Assembly: GCF_002847015.1 (NCBI RefSeq)
Contig: NZ_CP025085.1
Location: forward strand, 1,178,001 to 1,242,000
Length of the DNA: 64,000 bases
From: Prodigiosinella confusarubida
Lineage (GTDB): Bacteria; Pseudomonadota; Gammaproteobacteria; Enterobacterales; Enterobacteriaceae
Reading direction: 5' to 3'
Within the stretch, counting starts at the first letter, position 1. The number at the start of each line of letters is the position of its first letter. The position numbers and the translations under genes are program-made. Below the pieces are notes generated by a model. That model saw only the letters and a list, made by a program, of their open reading frames with translations, was not told the DNA's origin and did not search any database. Below are positions 1 to 7,397 of the stretch, one piece after another.

Positions 1-60
1 TGGCAAAAACTGCTCAATGCCACTGTCAATCTGCCCGAACGGTACATGAAATCCGGGTAG
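1..60 (+). pseudogene. 3' end of an unidentified rightward gene (partial)
   Basis: Frame 1 is open from the window edge and encodes 19 residues ending in RYMKSG before a TAG stop at 58-60. It could be the true C-terminus of a gene lying mostly to the left. It could also be part of a gene that continues, frameshifted, in the open stretch at 89-223. I do not recognise the family. The position inside a probable integrated element suggests a mobile-element gene, but that is inference. Confidence 0.35.
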
Positions 61-88
61 TCGCTGGTTTGCTGAGTCACTGCCCTGA

Positions 89-223
89 GTGCAATACACC
101 TCTTATCAACTCGAAGTCGGTGTACCTATGGTATTAACTGATGCCGTAGTCCGGCAAGCCAAGGCCACCGGCAAAGACTACACCATCATGATGCAGATGG
201 ACTTCGTCACGAAAAACGGATAA
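89..223 (+). pseudogene. ORF remnant, 44 codons, unidentified
   Basis: This stretch is open from just after an in-frame TGA (86-88) to a TAA at 221-223. It reads like genuine protein, with a smooth hydrophobic/charged pattern including PMVLTDAVVRQAK and ending in DFVTKNG. It lacks a convincing start with a ribosome binding site and lies in a different frame from the open stretch at 1-60. I interpret the two as the degraded or frameshifted 3' end of one gene of the integrated element. The family is not recognised. Confidence 0.3.
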
Positions 224-246
224 AGGGGAGCTGCTATAACCGCAGG

Positions 247-289
247 GAATGTGAATTTTTTAAGCATTCCGTGGCTGTTTTTTCTGTAT
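247..289 (+). terminator. possible terminator of the left-hand rightward gene
   Basis: GGAATG (247-252) pairs with CATTCC across an A/T-rich loop, and a run of T residues follows a few bases further on. It lies after the rightward ORF remnants and could stop their transcription. The short stem makes this tentative. Confidence 0.3.
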
Positions 290-307
290 TTTTCGTTCGC
301 AAGTTGA

Positions 308-1603
308 TCAGTTGGCAGGTACCAGAACATAGCCGGATTGCAGCCCTTGCACCTCAATGCCTTGAGCGATAGCCCGGCCTGGCGTGACTCGTATTTTTGA
401 CGGTGCTGCGTCAAGCGTAGCGCGATACCGTACATAGGTAGAGCCATCATCGTCCGTGCCCAGTGCCTGTGGCGGCACCGCAATACCCTGCTCGTTGCGG
501 TAGATGATGATGGCCAGTCGGGCGCTCATGCCCAGTCTGACCTGCTGCGCGGCCTCGGCATGAGGTCTATCGACTGAAATCACGATGTCATAATGGGCGG
601 TTGCACCAGGCGCGTCTGCTGCGTTGCCTTGTACCGCGATGGTGGCAATACGGCCCGTTAGTGTTTGTCCGGCAAAACCATCCCCAGTGATTTGTACCGG
701 CATACCTTCGCGCAGTTGGTGCAGATCAGCTTCTTCCACTCGAGTGAGTACCTGAATGCGATCCAGCCCTATTACGAGCAGCAGAGGCGCTCCTTGCATG
801 ACCTGTACCCCTGCTTGAGCGATGACGGCTTTGCCGCCCTCAGGCATCGACGGACGTAAAATCACTCCTGAAAACGGCGCTTTGAGAACCTGGCGTTCGC
901 TTTGTGCTGCTACGGCCTGATGACGCGCTTGTGCGTTGACTAGTTCCATTTCAGCAATCTTGCGCTCTTCACCCTGGCCGCGCGCTTCGACGGTGAGCAG
1001 CTCATCCTGCGCGGAGAGTAAGTCTTGCTGCTGCATGCGCACTTGTTGCGCAAGCGTATCAACTTCCATGCGGGCGACGATACCGCGCTCAAACAGAGCC
1101 CGTGTATCGCGCAGGTTTGCTTGCGTGACTCCCAGGATCGAGCGGGCTGTCTGCACGGCGCGTCGGGCACGGGAAACCTCGGGGCTACTGTCCCAGTTGC
1201 GTAGTTGATGGACTTCACGCTGTGCTTTGAGCAGTTCCGCCTGCGCCTGGCGTAGCTGGATTTCGATTTGCCCTGGGTCAAGTCGCAGCAGCGTCTGGCC
1301 CGCTTCAACAGTCTGCCCTTCCTGTACCAACACTTCACGGATAACGCCTTCGAACGGCGCTGACAGGGTTTCTTGCCGGACAGCCTGAATGCGGCCCATC
1401 AGCCCTAACTGCTGTTCGATCAACTGGGGTTGCACCCGCAACCACTGTACTTGCGTGTCCTGCGCCAGGCTGGCGTCGTCGGGTTCCCAGGGTTTCCAAA
1501 AAATGGCGACAGTCACTACCATCAGCAACGCCAATAGCACCGACAAGATCGGGCGGCGACGGATGAGCGTGATCAGTTGGTTCGCCAGGCGGTATCTAGT
1601 CAT
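308..1603 (-). CDS. HlyD/MacA-family periplasmic membrane-fusion protein
   Basis: This 431-residue adaptor would bridge an inner-membrane ABC transporter and an outer-membrane TolC-type channel. The N-terminus is cytoplasmic and basic (MTRYRLANQ), followed by one membrane anchor at about residues 18-35. Next come a barrel-sandwich half (GRIQAVRQETLSAPFEGVI), a long heptad-rich helical hairpin at about 110-230, the returning lipoyl half (LKAPFSGVI) and beta-barrel/membrane-proximal domains. This is the architecture of MacA-type fusion proteins. It is the last gene of the leftward exporter operon, and its ATG overlaps the tolC-like stop by 8 nt (ATGACTAG). The substrate is unknown. It is named by family only because it is not the orthologue of a known E. 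coli pump. Confidence 0.88.
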   Translation of the reverse strand: MTRYRLANQLITLIRRRPILSVLLALLMVVTVAIFWKPWEPDDASLAQDTQVQWLRVQPQLIEQQLGLMGRIQAVRQETLSAPFEGVIREVLVQEGQTVEAGQTLLRLDPGQIEIQLRQAQAELLKAQREVHQLRNWDSSPEVSRARRAVQTARSILGVTQANLRDTRALFERGIVARMEVDTLAQQVRMQQQDLLSAQDELLTVEARGQGEERKIAEMELVNAQARHQAVAAQSERQVLKAPFSGVILRPSMPEGGKAVIAQAGVQVMQGAPLLLVIGLDRIQVLTRVEEADLHQLREGMPVQITGDGFAGQTLTGRIATIAVQGNAADAPGATAHYDIVISVDRPHAEAAQQVRLGMSARLAIIIYRNEQGIAVPPQALGTDDDGSTYVRYRATLDAAPSKIRVTPGRAIAQGIEVQGLQSGYVLVPAN

Positions 1604-3080
1604 TAAGCGCTATATCCCAGCTCTGTAGTGTGGTACCCAGCGTCTGATCCAGTTCGGCCTGGGCGTTCAGGTAGCTGATCAGCGCGTTGAGGCGTGCATT
1701 CTCGGCATTACGCAGGTCGTTCTCGAAACTCAGCACCTGGAAGTTGCTGGATCGGCCCACTGTGAGTTTTTCCCGCTCAATTTCGAGCTTGCGGCGGGTG
1801 AGGTCACGCGCGCGCTGAGCGATTTCGTACTGCCGCCAGCGGGTGCCAATATTGCGTACTGCATTCGTTACATCGCGCTTCAGTTGTTGGCGGGCTTCCG
1901 CCAACTGAATCTCCTGGTTGCGCACATTGACCTGGGCCTGTACTTCGGCCTGGCGTGTGCTGAGGTCGCCAATGGGAATTTCGACCTGTATCCCGACATA
2001 GTTTTCCCAGGTGCGTGCGGAGTCGCCCAGAGTATTGCGGTCACGTATCTGGCTGGCACCGCCCACAATCGAAACATCCCAAAGGCGGTCGTTACGCGCC
2101 ACCGCGAGATTGATGGCCTCCTGCTCGCTATATATGACCTGGGAGAGCCAGGCTGGCTGTGACGCTTCGGCTTGGTGTAGTGCCTGGGCTGCATTGACAT
2201 CCACACGTCGGGCCTGTAGCGCCTCGGTTGCAACAATAGGTGTGTTTAGATTCAGGGCTAGTAGCTGCAACAGGGCAAGCCGTGCCGTGTCCACCTGATT
2301 GCGGGCCTCTTCGTAGGCCAGTTCTTGTGAGGCGACCTCGGCTTCCGTCTGCACAATCTCGAACTCTGCCATGCGCCCGGCTGCGATCATGGCTCGGTTG
2401 ACCTCGATCAGTTGGCGAGCGCGCTCCAGCGAGTCCCGAGAAATCTTCAATTGTTCCTGTACCTGCAATAGCGTGCGATAGGACTCGATCACCTGTGTGA
2501 TGGTCTGAGAGACAGTGGATTTCAGGTTGAGTCGGTTGGTCTGCTCGGTTAGCCGTGCAAGGCGTACCGGCGCTGTCGCAATCTCCTTGCCCGCACCGCG
2601 TAACAACGGTTGGATCAGCGATATATTGGCACCGTCATTGAGTGATAGTCCGGCCTGATCAGCCTGTGTATGACGATACGTCCATCCCAGGCTCACGCGG
2701 GTGCCATACGGCGTCAGCAAGGTGGTTGTAGGCGTTACGGAACCCTGCCGATAACGGTCATCCTGATTCCGATTGGAAAGGTAGCTGCCACTGAGCATCA
2801 GCTTCGGTGTGAAGCGGTCTTCGGCCACGCGCAGATCGAACTTCTGGGATATGCGATCCAGATAGGCGCTACGGATAGAACGGTTGTCGCGCAGCCCTAG
2901 ATAGATCGCATCGCTCAGTGTCAGCTCGATGGTCTGGGCATTGAGTGAAATACTGGCAGCCGAGGGTGACGGCTGGCCTTGGCGGGTTGCCTGGGACGGG
3001 CGCAATGACCTATCAGTTCCCGCTTGGACAACAACAGGGGCCATCAGGGTGAGTGCAATGAGAATAGGCACATTACGCAT
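1596..3080 (-). CDS. TolC-family outer-membrane efflux protein
   Basis: This is the outer-membrane channel of the tripartite exporter, 494 residues from the chosen ATG. That start was chosen because it gives a clean signal peptide (MRNVPILIALTLMAPVVVQA, cut before GTDRS) and overlaps the upstream permease stop by 8 nt. A longer frame reaches back to 3137 but would lie inside the permease gene. Two repeated long helical segments, typical of outer-membrane efflux proteins, are visible: residues about 100-250 (LTLSDAIYLGL at the start, then many Gln/Arg/Glu-rich heptads) and about 330-480 (ending NAQAELDQTLG). Being encoded with its own pump suggests a dedicated channel rather than the housekeeping TolC. 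Confidence 0.88.
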   Translation of the reverse strand: MRNVPILIALTLMAPVVVQAGTDRSLRPSQATRQGQPSPSAASISLNAQTIELTLSDAIYLGLRDNRSIRSAYLDRISQKFDLRVAEDRFTPKLMLSGSYLSNRNQDDRYRQGSVTPTTTLLTPYGTRVSLGWTYRHTQADQAGLSLNDGANISLIQPLLRGAGKEIATAPVRLARLTEQTNRLNLKSTVSQTITQVIESYRTLLQVQEQLKISRDSLERARQLIEVNRAMIAAGRMAEFEIVQTEAEVASQELAYEEARNQVDTARLALLQLLALNLNTPIVATEALQARRVDVNAAQALHQAEASQPAWLSQVIYSEQEAINLAVARNDRLWDVSIVGGASQIRDRNTLGDSARTWENYVGIQVEIPIGDLSTRQAEVQAQVNVRNQEIQLAEARQQLKRDVTNAVRNIGTRWRQYEIAQRARDLTRRKLEIEREKLTVGRSSNFQVLSFENDLRNAENARLNALISYLNAQAELDQTLGTTLQSWDIALND

Positions 3081-4323
3081 CGCGCAACGCCTGTTCGGGA
3101 GTAAGCCGTGCTGCCGCCATGGCTGGCGACAAGCCAAAAAACAGGCCGGTTACAATGGCACTGCCGATACCGAGGGGCAACGCTGCCGCCGATAATGAGA
3201 AGGACGACCAGCCGGAGTAGTGAACGAAGGCCCAAGCCATGACTAAGCCGACTGCCGCACCGGCCAGCGCGCCCGTAGCGGCCAGTATGATCGCTTCCAA
3301 CAGAAAGAGCCTGGCAATGTCTTGGGGCCGAGCGCCGAGCGCCATTCGCACACCGATCTCGCGGCGTCGCTCAGCGACATTCATCACCATGACGTTCATG
3401 ACGCCGATGCCACCGACCAGTAGGGCGATACCCCCCAAGCCAGCCAGCAGCCAGGAGAACAGGCGTGATTGCTGGGCCATGCCGTCAAGCAGCAGACGGG
3501 GAATTTGTACGTTGACCTCATACCCAGGCATTTTATCTCCCAGCCACTGCTGCAAACGGGGAGACGTCTGTGTCAACGTAGTGCCGTTAGGGTTGCGGGC
3601 CAGTACGCTGGTTATCTGTGGGTTAGGAATGATGCGCCGCATACCCTCTAGAGGCAGCAGAATAGCGTCATCCAAGGAGACGGGAAGCAGAGTGTTCTGG
3701 CCTTTGGGCTGTAGGATGCCGATGATCTGAAACAGGTAGCCGCCAATTTGTACATGGTCGCCGGGCAGGGTGTGGATACCCGCGCTTTTCCATTCGGCCG
3801 CTACATTTGCACCTAACACTGCATAGGTGCTGTGCGCATCGAACCTGCTCAAGAAGCGCCCTTGCGTCAGTCGGAGATCCAGCACTTTGGGAAGGTCTGC
3901 ATTACTACCCAGCGTGGTTGTACTCAGCGTGTGGCCTTTAAGCCGGGCATCCGTACTCGTAAGGATTAAGGGGGCTGCCGCTGCAATGTCGGGGACGGCC
4001 TTACGAAGCGCGTCGGTATCCAGTGTGGCAATGTTGGGGAGCGCCTCGCTGCGACCGCCGGTGGGAATTTGCACGTTCGCCACGAGCAGGTCACTGCCCA
4101 TCCCTTTGAAAACGCTCATGGCTTCCCGTTCGGCATTGTGCCCGATGTTCAGTAGCGCTACTACGGCCATGCAGCCCACTGCGATCCCCAAGAGTGCCAA
4201 GACGGCTCGGCGGCCAAGCTGGCGCAGATTCTCTACCGGTTCGCGCAACTGTTGCAGCCATGAGGGGCCGTAGCCATGCGATAAGCCTGAAGCGCTTGCG
4301 GTATGACGGGGTTGTCTAGGCAT
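3073..4323 (-). CDS. MacB/FtsX-family ABC transporter permease
   Basis: This 416-residue inner-membrane subunit has the MacB layout without the fused ATPase. It has a first membrane helix at about 40-62 (AVLALLGIAVGCMAVVALL) and a large periplasmic MacB_PCD-type domain at about 65-285. An FtsX-like block of three helices near the C-terminus follows, carrying the conserved cytoplasmic stretch RRREIGVRMALGAR and ending SPAMAAARLTPEQALRDA. MacB-type proteins are mechanotransmitters that drive periplasmic substrates through TolC and do not carry substrate across the inner membrane (established for E. coli MacB). Here the ATPase is the separate upstream gene, as in PvdT/LolCDE-like systems. Start ATGCCTAG overlaps the ATPase stop by 8 nt. 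Confidence 0.9.
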   Translation of the reverse strand: MPRQPRHTASASGLSHGYGPSWLQQLREPVENLRQLGRRAVLALLGIAVGCMAVVALLNIGHNAEREAMSVFKGMGSDLLVANVQIPTGGRSEALPNIATLDTDALRKAVPDIAAAAPLILTSTDARLKGHTLSTTTLGSNADLPKVLDLRLTQGRFLSRFDAHSTYAVLGANVAAEWKSAGIHTLPGDHVQIGGYLFQIIGILQPKGQNTLLPVSLDDAILLPLEGMRRIIPNPQITSVLARNPNGTTLTQTSPRLQQWLGDKMPGYEVNVQIPRLLLDGMAQQSRLFSWLLAGLGGIALLVGGIGVMNVMVMNVAERRREIGVRMALGARPQDIARLFLLEAIILAATGALAGAAVGLVMAWAFVHYSGWSSFSLSAAALPLGIGSAIVTGLFFGLSPAMAAARLTPEQALRDA

Positions 4324-5017
4324 GTCCAGCTTCCTCTAATCGGCCATCGTGGACTTGAATACAGCGCGCCATGCGATCAGCAATCCCGGTATCGTGAGTC
4401 ACCACTACCAATGTCGTGCCACATTCGCGGTTCAGGGACAGCAGCCGTTCGATGATGTCCTGCGCGGTCTGGCTATCGAGATTGCCAGTAGGTTCATCGG
4501 CCAGCAGTAGCGACGGTTCGCCGACAAGGGCGCGAGCTATTGCAACGCGCTGGCGCTGCCCGCCTGACATGTCGGCTGGGCGATGGTGACGGTGATTGGT
4601 CAGGCCAACTCGCTCCAGTTGCATCAGAGCGGCTTGTCGGGCTTGTGGCTGGGGGATGCCGCGATACAGCAGAGGTAGTGTTACGTTGTCCAGCGCATCG
4701 AGCCGTGGTAGCAGGTTGAAACTCTGGAATACGAAGCCGATAATCCGGTTACGCGCTATAGCGCGTGATTCAGCATCGGCGCTGGTCATGTCTTTACCTG
4801 CGAGCAGTACACGGCCCGAAGTAGGTTCGTCCAGTAACCCGATGAGGTTGAGCAGCGTGCTTTTGCCAGATCCAGATGCTCCGACAATGGCGCAGCTTTG
4901 GCCCGCAGGGACGGAGAACGACACATCATGCAGAACCGCCTGATTGGACGCGCCCGTAGTGTAAGCGTGCGTAATATTTTCCAAGCGAATCAAATCGGTA
5001 TCGTGAGCTCTCTGCAT
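4316..5017 (-). CDS. MacB/LolD-type ABC transporter ATPase
   Basis: The 233-residue ATPase energises the adjacent permease. It has Walker A GASGSGKST (about residues 42-50), a Q-loop (FVFQSFNLLP), signature MSGGQRQRVAIARAL, Walker B LLLADEPTGNLD and the H-loop VVVTHD. The sequence belongs to the LolD/MacB subgroup, with the characteristic NLLPRLDALDNVTLPLLYRG after the Q-loop. It is the first of four tightly overlapping exporter genes. A 68-bp gap separates it from the unrecognised gene upstream, consistent with one transcript from the small secreted-protein gene onward. Confidence 0.92.
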   Translation of the reverse strand: MQRAHDTDLIRLENITHAYTTGASNQAVLHDVSFSVPAGQSCAIVGASGSGKSTLLNLIGLLDEPTSGRVLLAGKDMTSADAESRAIARNRIIGFVFQSFNLLPRLDALDNVTLPLLYRGIPQPQARQAALMQLERVGLTNHRHHRPADMSGGQRQRVAIARALVGEPSLLLADEPTGNLDSQTAQDIIERLLSLNRECGTTLVVVTHDTGIADRMARCIQVHDGRLEEAGHA

Positions 5018-5085
5018 CCTTTCTCCAGAATGTTTGTCGTCCTCTTGACAGTGTTGTTGCCGCAGGCTGCTTTTAACTACGCGCC

Positions 5086-5841
5086 TTATGCTTGCTTGTT
5101 ACCGCCCAATCGTTGGGTCAGCAGCTCCAGCAAAGATTCCAGTTCATTTTTGTGTTGGGCTGATTCAGCGCCATTCGCCTGTTGCATCCTGGCCTGCAAT
5201 TGGGTGTCGTAACCCTTTGGCAGTTGGGCTTCCTCGATGGCCGGGAGTGACTGATAGTAGTCCAATATTTCTTGATAGGTTTTCGAGGAAACCTCGCCGT
5301 TTCGGTTATATTCGTCCATTATTTTTTGAGAAACGGTTCGGCTCCATGCCTCATGTTGGTCATAGGCTTCCAGCCATGCGGCCCGGCGTTCATTGATGGT
5401 AAATGCGCCACTGTCATCGTAAGTAATCAATGCTAGTTGATCGCGTGACATCCCTTTGAAGGGATTTACTCCCTTGCCATTGGTAAAGTCGGTTGCTTGT
5501 CGGGCTTGGGCAAGACGCTGTGGGTCGTCAGAGGCTGGCACTTCCGCATCATGAACAGCCTTGTTGCTCCGATAGCTCTCTCCCAGCAGCTTATTGACGG
5601 TAGACTGTGCAATAGCGGCCAACTCGTCGCGGCTGGTGTTGGCATCGCGTGCGGTCGCACGGTTCGCCGCATCACTAAGCAGGTGGGAAAGCGACGAAAC
5701 CTGCGTTTTGGCACTGGCCTGTATGTCGATTGTGCCGTTAGCCTTCTCAGATGTTGTAGCGCTGGTCTTGTTGATAGTGCCTTGTGCGCTAACCTGTGTT
5801 TGTTGCGCCATAGAGGTGCCAAACTGATTGATACCGTTCAT
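5086..5841 (-). CDS. unrecognised 251-residue protein, companion of the exporter cassette
   Basis: I cannot assign a known domain. The first 60 residues are rich in Ser, Thr, Gln and Ala without a Sec signal or membrane helix (GINQFGTSMAQQTQ), as in many proteins secreted by non-Sec routes. The centre carries a compact, probably conserved block, about 125-205, with NPFKGMSRDQLALI, YDDSGAFTINERRAAW and AYDQHEAW, followed by a helical Gln/Glu-rich tail (ESLLELLTQRLGG). ATG at 5841 was preferred over an upstream TTG at 5856. It sits between the small exported protein and the ATPase gene on the same strand, suggesting either a second cargo or a cytoplasmic/assembly factor. Function unknown. Confidence 0.7.
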   Translation of the reverse strand: MNGINQFGTSMAQQTQVSAQGTINKTSATTSEKANGTIDIQASAKTQVSSLSHLLSDAANRATARDANTSRDELAAIAQSTVNKLLGESYRSNKAVHDAEVPASDDPQRLAQARQATDFTNGKGVNPFKGMSRDQLALITYDDSGAFTINERRAAWLEAYDQHEAWSRTVSQKIMDEYNRNGEVSSKTYQEILDYYQSLPAIEEAQLPKGYDTQLQARMQQANGAESAQHKNELESLLELLTQRLGGNKQA

Positions 5842-5874
5842 ACTGGGATTCCGCAATTTCCATATCTACAGAAG

Positions 5875-5908
5875 AAGTGCGGCCAAACTATTGGCTTGAG
5901 CCGCACTT
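5875..5908 (-). promoter_or_regulatory. intercistronic hairpin downstream of the secreted-protein gene
   Basis: A 9-bp perfect stem (AAGTGCGGC with GCCGCACTT) encloses a second small stem (GCCAA/TTGGC). There is no T-run on the leftward strand, so it looks like an mRNA-stabilising or partially attenuating element rather than a full terminator. It lies between the secreted-protein gene and the rest of the cassette, so it could let the former be made in excess. Confidence 0.5.
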
Positions 5909-5914
5909 TGCCAA

Positions 5915-6385
5915 TTACTTCATCGTGAATTCAACGGTCCATGAATAGTTCGACAGATTCTGCGACTTAATGGTGGCGTTGCAGACTGCGCCATTACTGG
6001 CGGTTGCGGTTTTGTTCCATTTCGGAACTTTGGTGGGACCACCAGGAAGCAGAACGCCGCCAATGATCTGGTTCACGAAGGTCGTGCCGAAGACACAGGT
6101 CTTTCTACCCATGGTGTAGCGCACAATTGCTGCGTTGGCATCAGGGCTGATCGGGTTCTGTACTGTGTAAGTATTGGTTCCTTGAGGCGCAACAGTCGTT
6201 GCAGGCTTGGGACTGGCATTGACGTTGGTACTGACCTCGTTATTGGTCACAATCTTGTAGGTCGCCTCTTGGGTACCCAGATTCTTGAATGTGATCTGTA
6301 CTGGTGGGCCCGCAAATGCCGCGCCAGCAGCGCACATCGTAGCAGCGGCAAGAGTAGCCAACAGCATGGTTTGTTTGATTTTCAT
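5915..6385 (-). CDS. small Sec-exported protein, putative cargo of the exporter
   Basis: The protein has 156 residues with a clear signal peptide (MKIKQTMLLATLAAATMCAAG...AAFA, cut before GPPVQ), leaving about 130 mature residues. The mature part alternates short hydrophobic and polar runs (VQITFKNLG, TYKIVTNN, WTVEFTMK), suggesting an all-beta fold. It has exactly two cysteines (KTCVFGTT, GAVCNAT), likely one disulfide formed in the periplasm. A strong ribosome binding site (AAGGAGATC) precedes the ATG. It heads the leftward cassette that ends in a MacAB/TolC-type exporter, which takes substrates from the periplasm. I do not recognise the family; strand spacing faintly recalls small beta-sandwich lectin or pore-forming proteins, but this is not evidence. 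Confidence 0.75.
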   Translation of the reverse strand: MKIKQTMLLATLAAATMCAAGAAFAGPPVQITFKNLGTQEATYKIVTNNEVSTNVNASPKPATTVAPQGTNTYTVQNPISPDANAAIVRYTMGRKTCVFGTTFVNQIIGGVLLPGGPTKVPKWNKTATASNGAVCNATIKSQNLSNYSWTVEFTMK

Positions 6386-7086
6386 ACATGATCTCCTTCA
6401 ATGGTATTGAACAATGTAACCGTGCAGGGCTTGTCTTTGCCCGTCCGGTATTGCAGCACTTCGCTGTGCGATCTCATGCGGCAATTCTGCTTTGTCCAAC
6501 CGACATTGAAGCAAGTCCATGTGGATTATTCTGTTCAATGCAAGTCGGCAAAATTTGCGTATAAATTCCTTTATGGGATAACGACTCGAAACAAGAAAAC
6601 TTTAGTGGTGTTTGACATATGTTTTGTGCCGTCCTGGTTCTTGCTGAATAAGCGGTGCAGAAGGACGTCCCGCGTGGCAAGCGTCATCGTTCATGGCCGT
6701 GCTAGCGAAGGTTCATACGCCGCACAAGGCTGACAGTCGCATCGTTTAGCGCCGTCCCTCTGCGACTTTGCCTGGTTCGCGTTTCAGAATGTTGTCGTTG
6801 CTCAAAGAGGTGCGCTGGTTGCAGTCATGGTCGCGTCATGCTGATGCAGAGTGCATAACGTTCGTGACGTGACAGAACTACCCCATGGCAGCACCTGTCC
6901 AGGAGCAACAGACCGAGGAAGGAGCGCGTTTCGTAGGATTGAGTCCTATTGATCAAAAAAACACTTGAAGGGGTGTCGTGGAAAATTGCTTGCTAAGATC
7001 TTCCGGGTAAGACAGAATACGGTCCCTCAAACAGAAGGGTGTACCAAAAACTTTTGTTGAATCAATGAAACAGGTGGGAATCCGTT

Positions 7087-7104
7087 GTCTCGTTTCCCGT
7101 TCCG
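7087..7104 (+). other. tRNA-Gly 3'-end-like sequence, candidate attachment site of an integrated element
   Basis: GTCTCGTTTCCCGTTCC plus one further base matches 16 of 18 positions of the 3' end of enterobacterial tRNA-Gly(GCC), from the T-loop 3' side through the acceptor stem. No tRNA body precedes it, so it is a duplicated fragment, as left by site-specific integration. Integrases of the ICEclc family use this 18-bp tRNA-Gly end (established). In E. coli the tRNA-Gly cluster glyVXY lies beside queG, the gene that follows here. Confidence 0.6.
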
Positions 7105-7181
7105 AATTTTCAGCATTTTCTCCATTTCTTTCAGAAATTCCCCCCCTCTTTTTTTGAAAAAAATAATTCTTTTGAACAGAC

Positions 7182-7196
7182 TTATCCACAGATGAT
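7182..7196 (+). repeat. DnaA box within a 15-bp direct repeat, copy 1
   Basis: TTATCCACAGATGAT contains the perfect high-affinity DnaA box TTATCCACA. The same 15 bases recur 161 bp downstream, with A/T-rich DNA between. Confidence 0.6.
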
Positions 7197-7342
7197 GTGC
7201 TTTAGTTTATATCTGTCAGTTTGTCATCTAAAAAAATTTTTTTATTTATATATCTGAAATAAAAAGATAAATTTATAATAAAAAACGTTATCAAGATCAC
7301 TTGTACTTTTTGTTACGATTGATTGACAACGATTTTTTATAA

Positions 7343-7357
7343 TTATCCACAGATGAT
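7343..7357 (+). repeat. DnaA box within a 15-bp direct repeat, copy 2
   Basis: Second exact copy of TTATCCACAGATGAT in the same orientation, just downstream of the queG 3' end. In E. coli the datA locus, which titrates DnaA, lies near glyVXY and queG, so the pair may be part of a datA-like site. Confidence 0.6.
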
Positions 7358-7397
7358 ATAAAGCTTCAATGACAAATTTTTTTCACCAAATATCATG

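Larger units (their letters stand above)
6386..7397. other. gene-free junction between the accessory cassette and queG
   Basis: About 1 kb without a credible gene. The left part holds the promoter region of the secreted-protein gene. The middle contains the tRNA-Gly-like sequence at 7087-7104. The right part (7140-7380) is strongly A/T-rich with two DnaA boxes. Open frames at 6401-6733 and 6953-7189 have biased composition and no ribosome binding sites, and I do not accept them. Confidence 0.6.

Noticed and set aside
6401-6733. 110-codon rightward open frame in the accessory/queG junction
   Set aside because: No ribosome binding site, unusual Cys/Arg/Phe-rich composition and no domain-like pattern; it lies over the promoter region of the leftward secreted-protein gene.
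6953-7189. 78-codon leftward open frame
   Set aside because: It runs through the tRNA-Gly fragment and a DnaA box, is rich in Phe/Lys from A/T-rich DNA and has no ribosome binding site.
7264-7300. IHF site in the DnaA-box region
   Set aside because: TATCAA is present but the spacing to the TTG half does not fit the IHF consensus on either strand.
7140-7380. Chromosomal replication origin (oriC)
   Set aside because: Only two DnaA boxes, no GATC clustering and no mnmG/mioC or dnaA neighbours; a datA-like site fits the location better.
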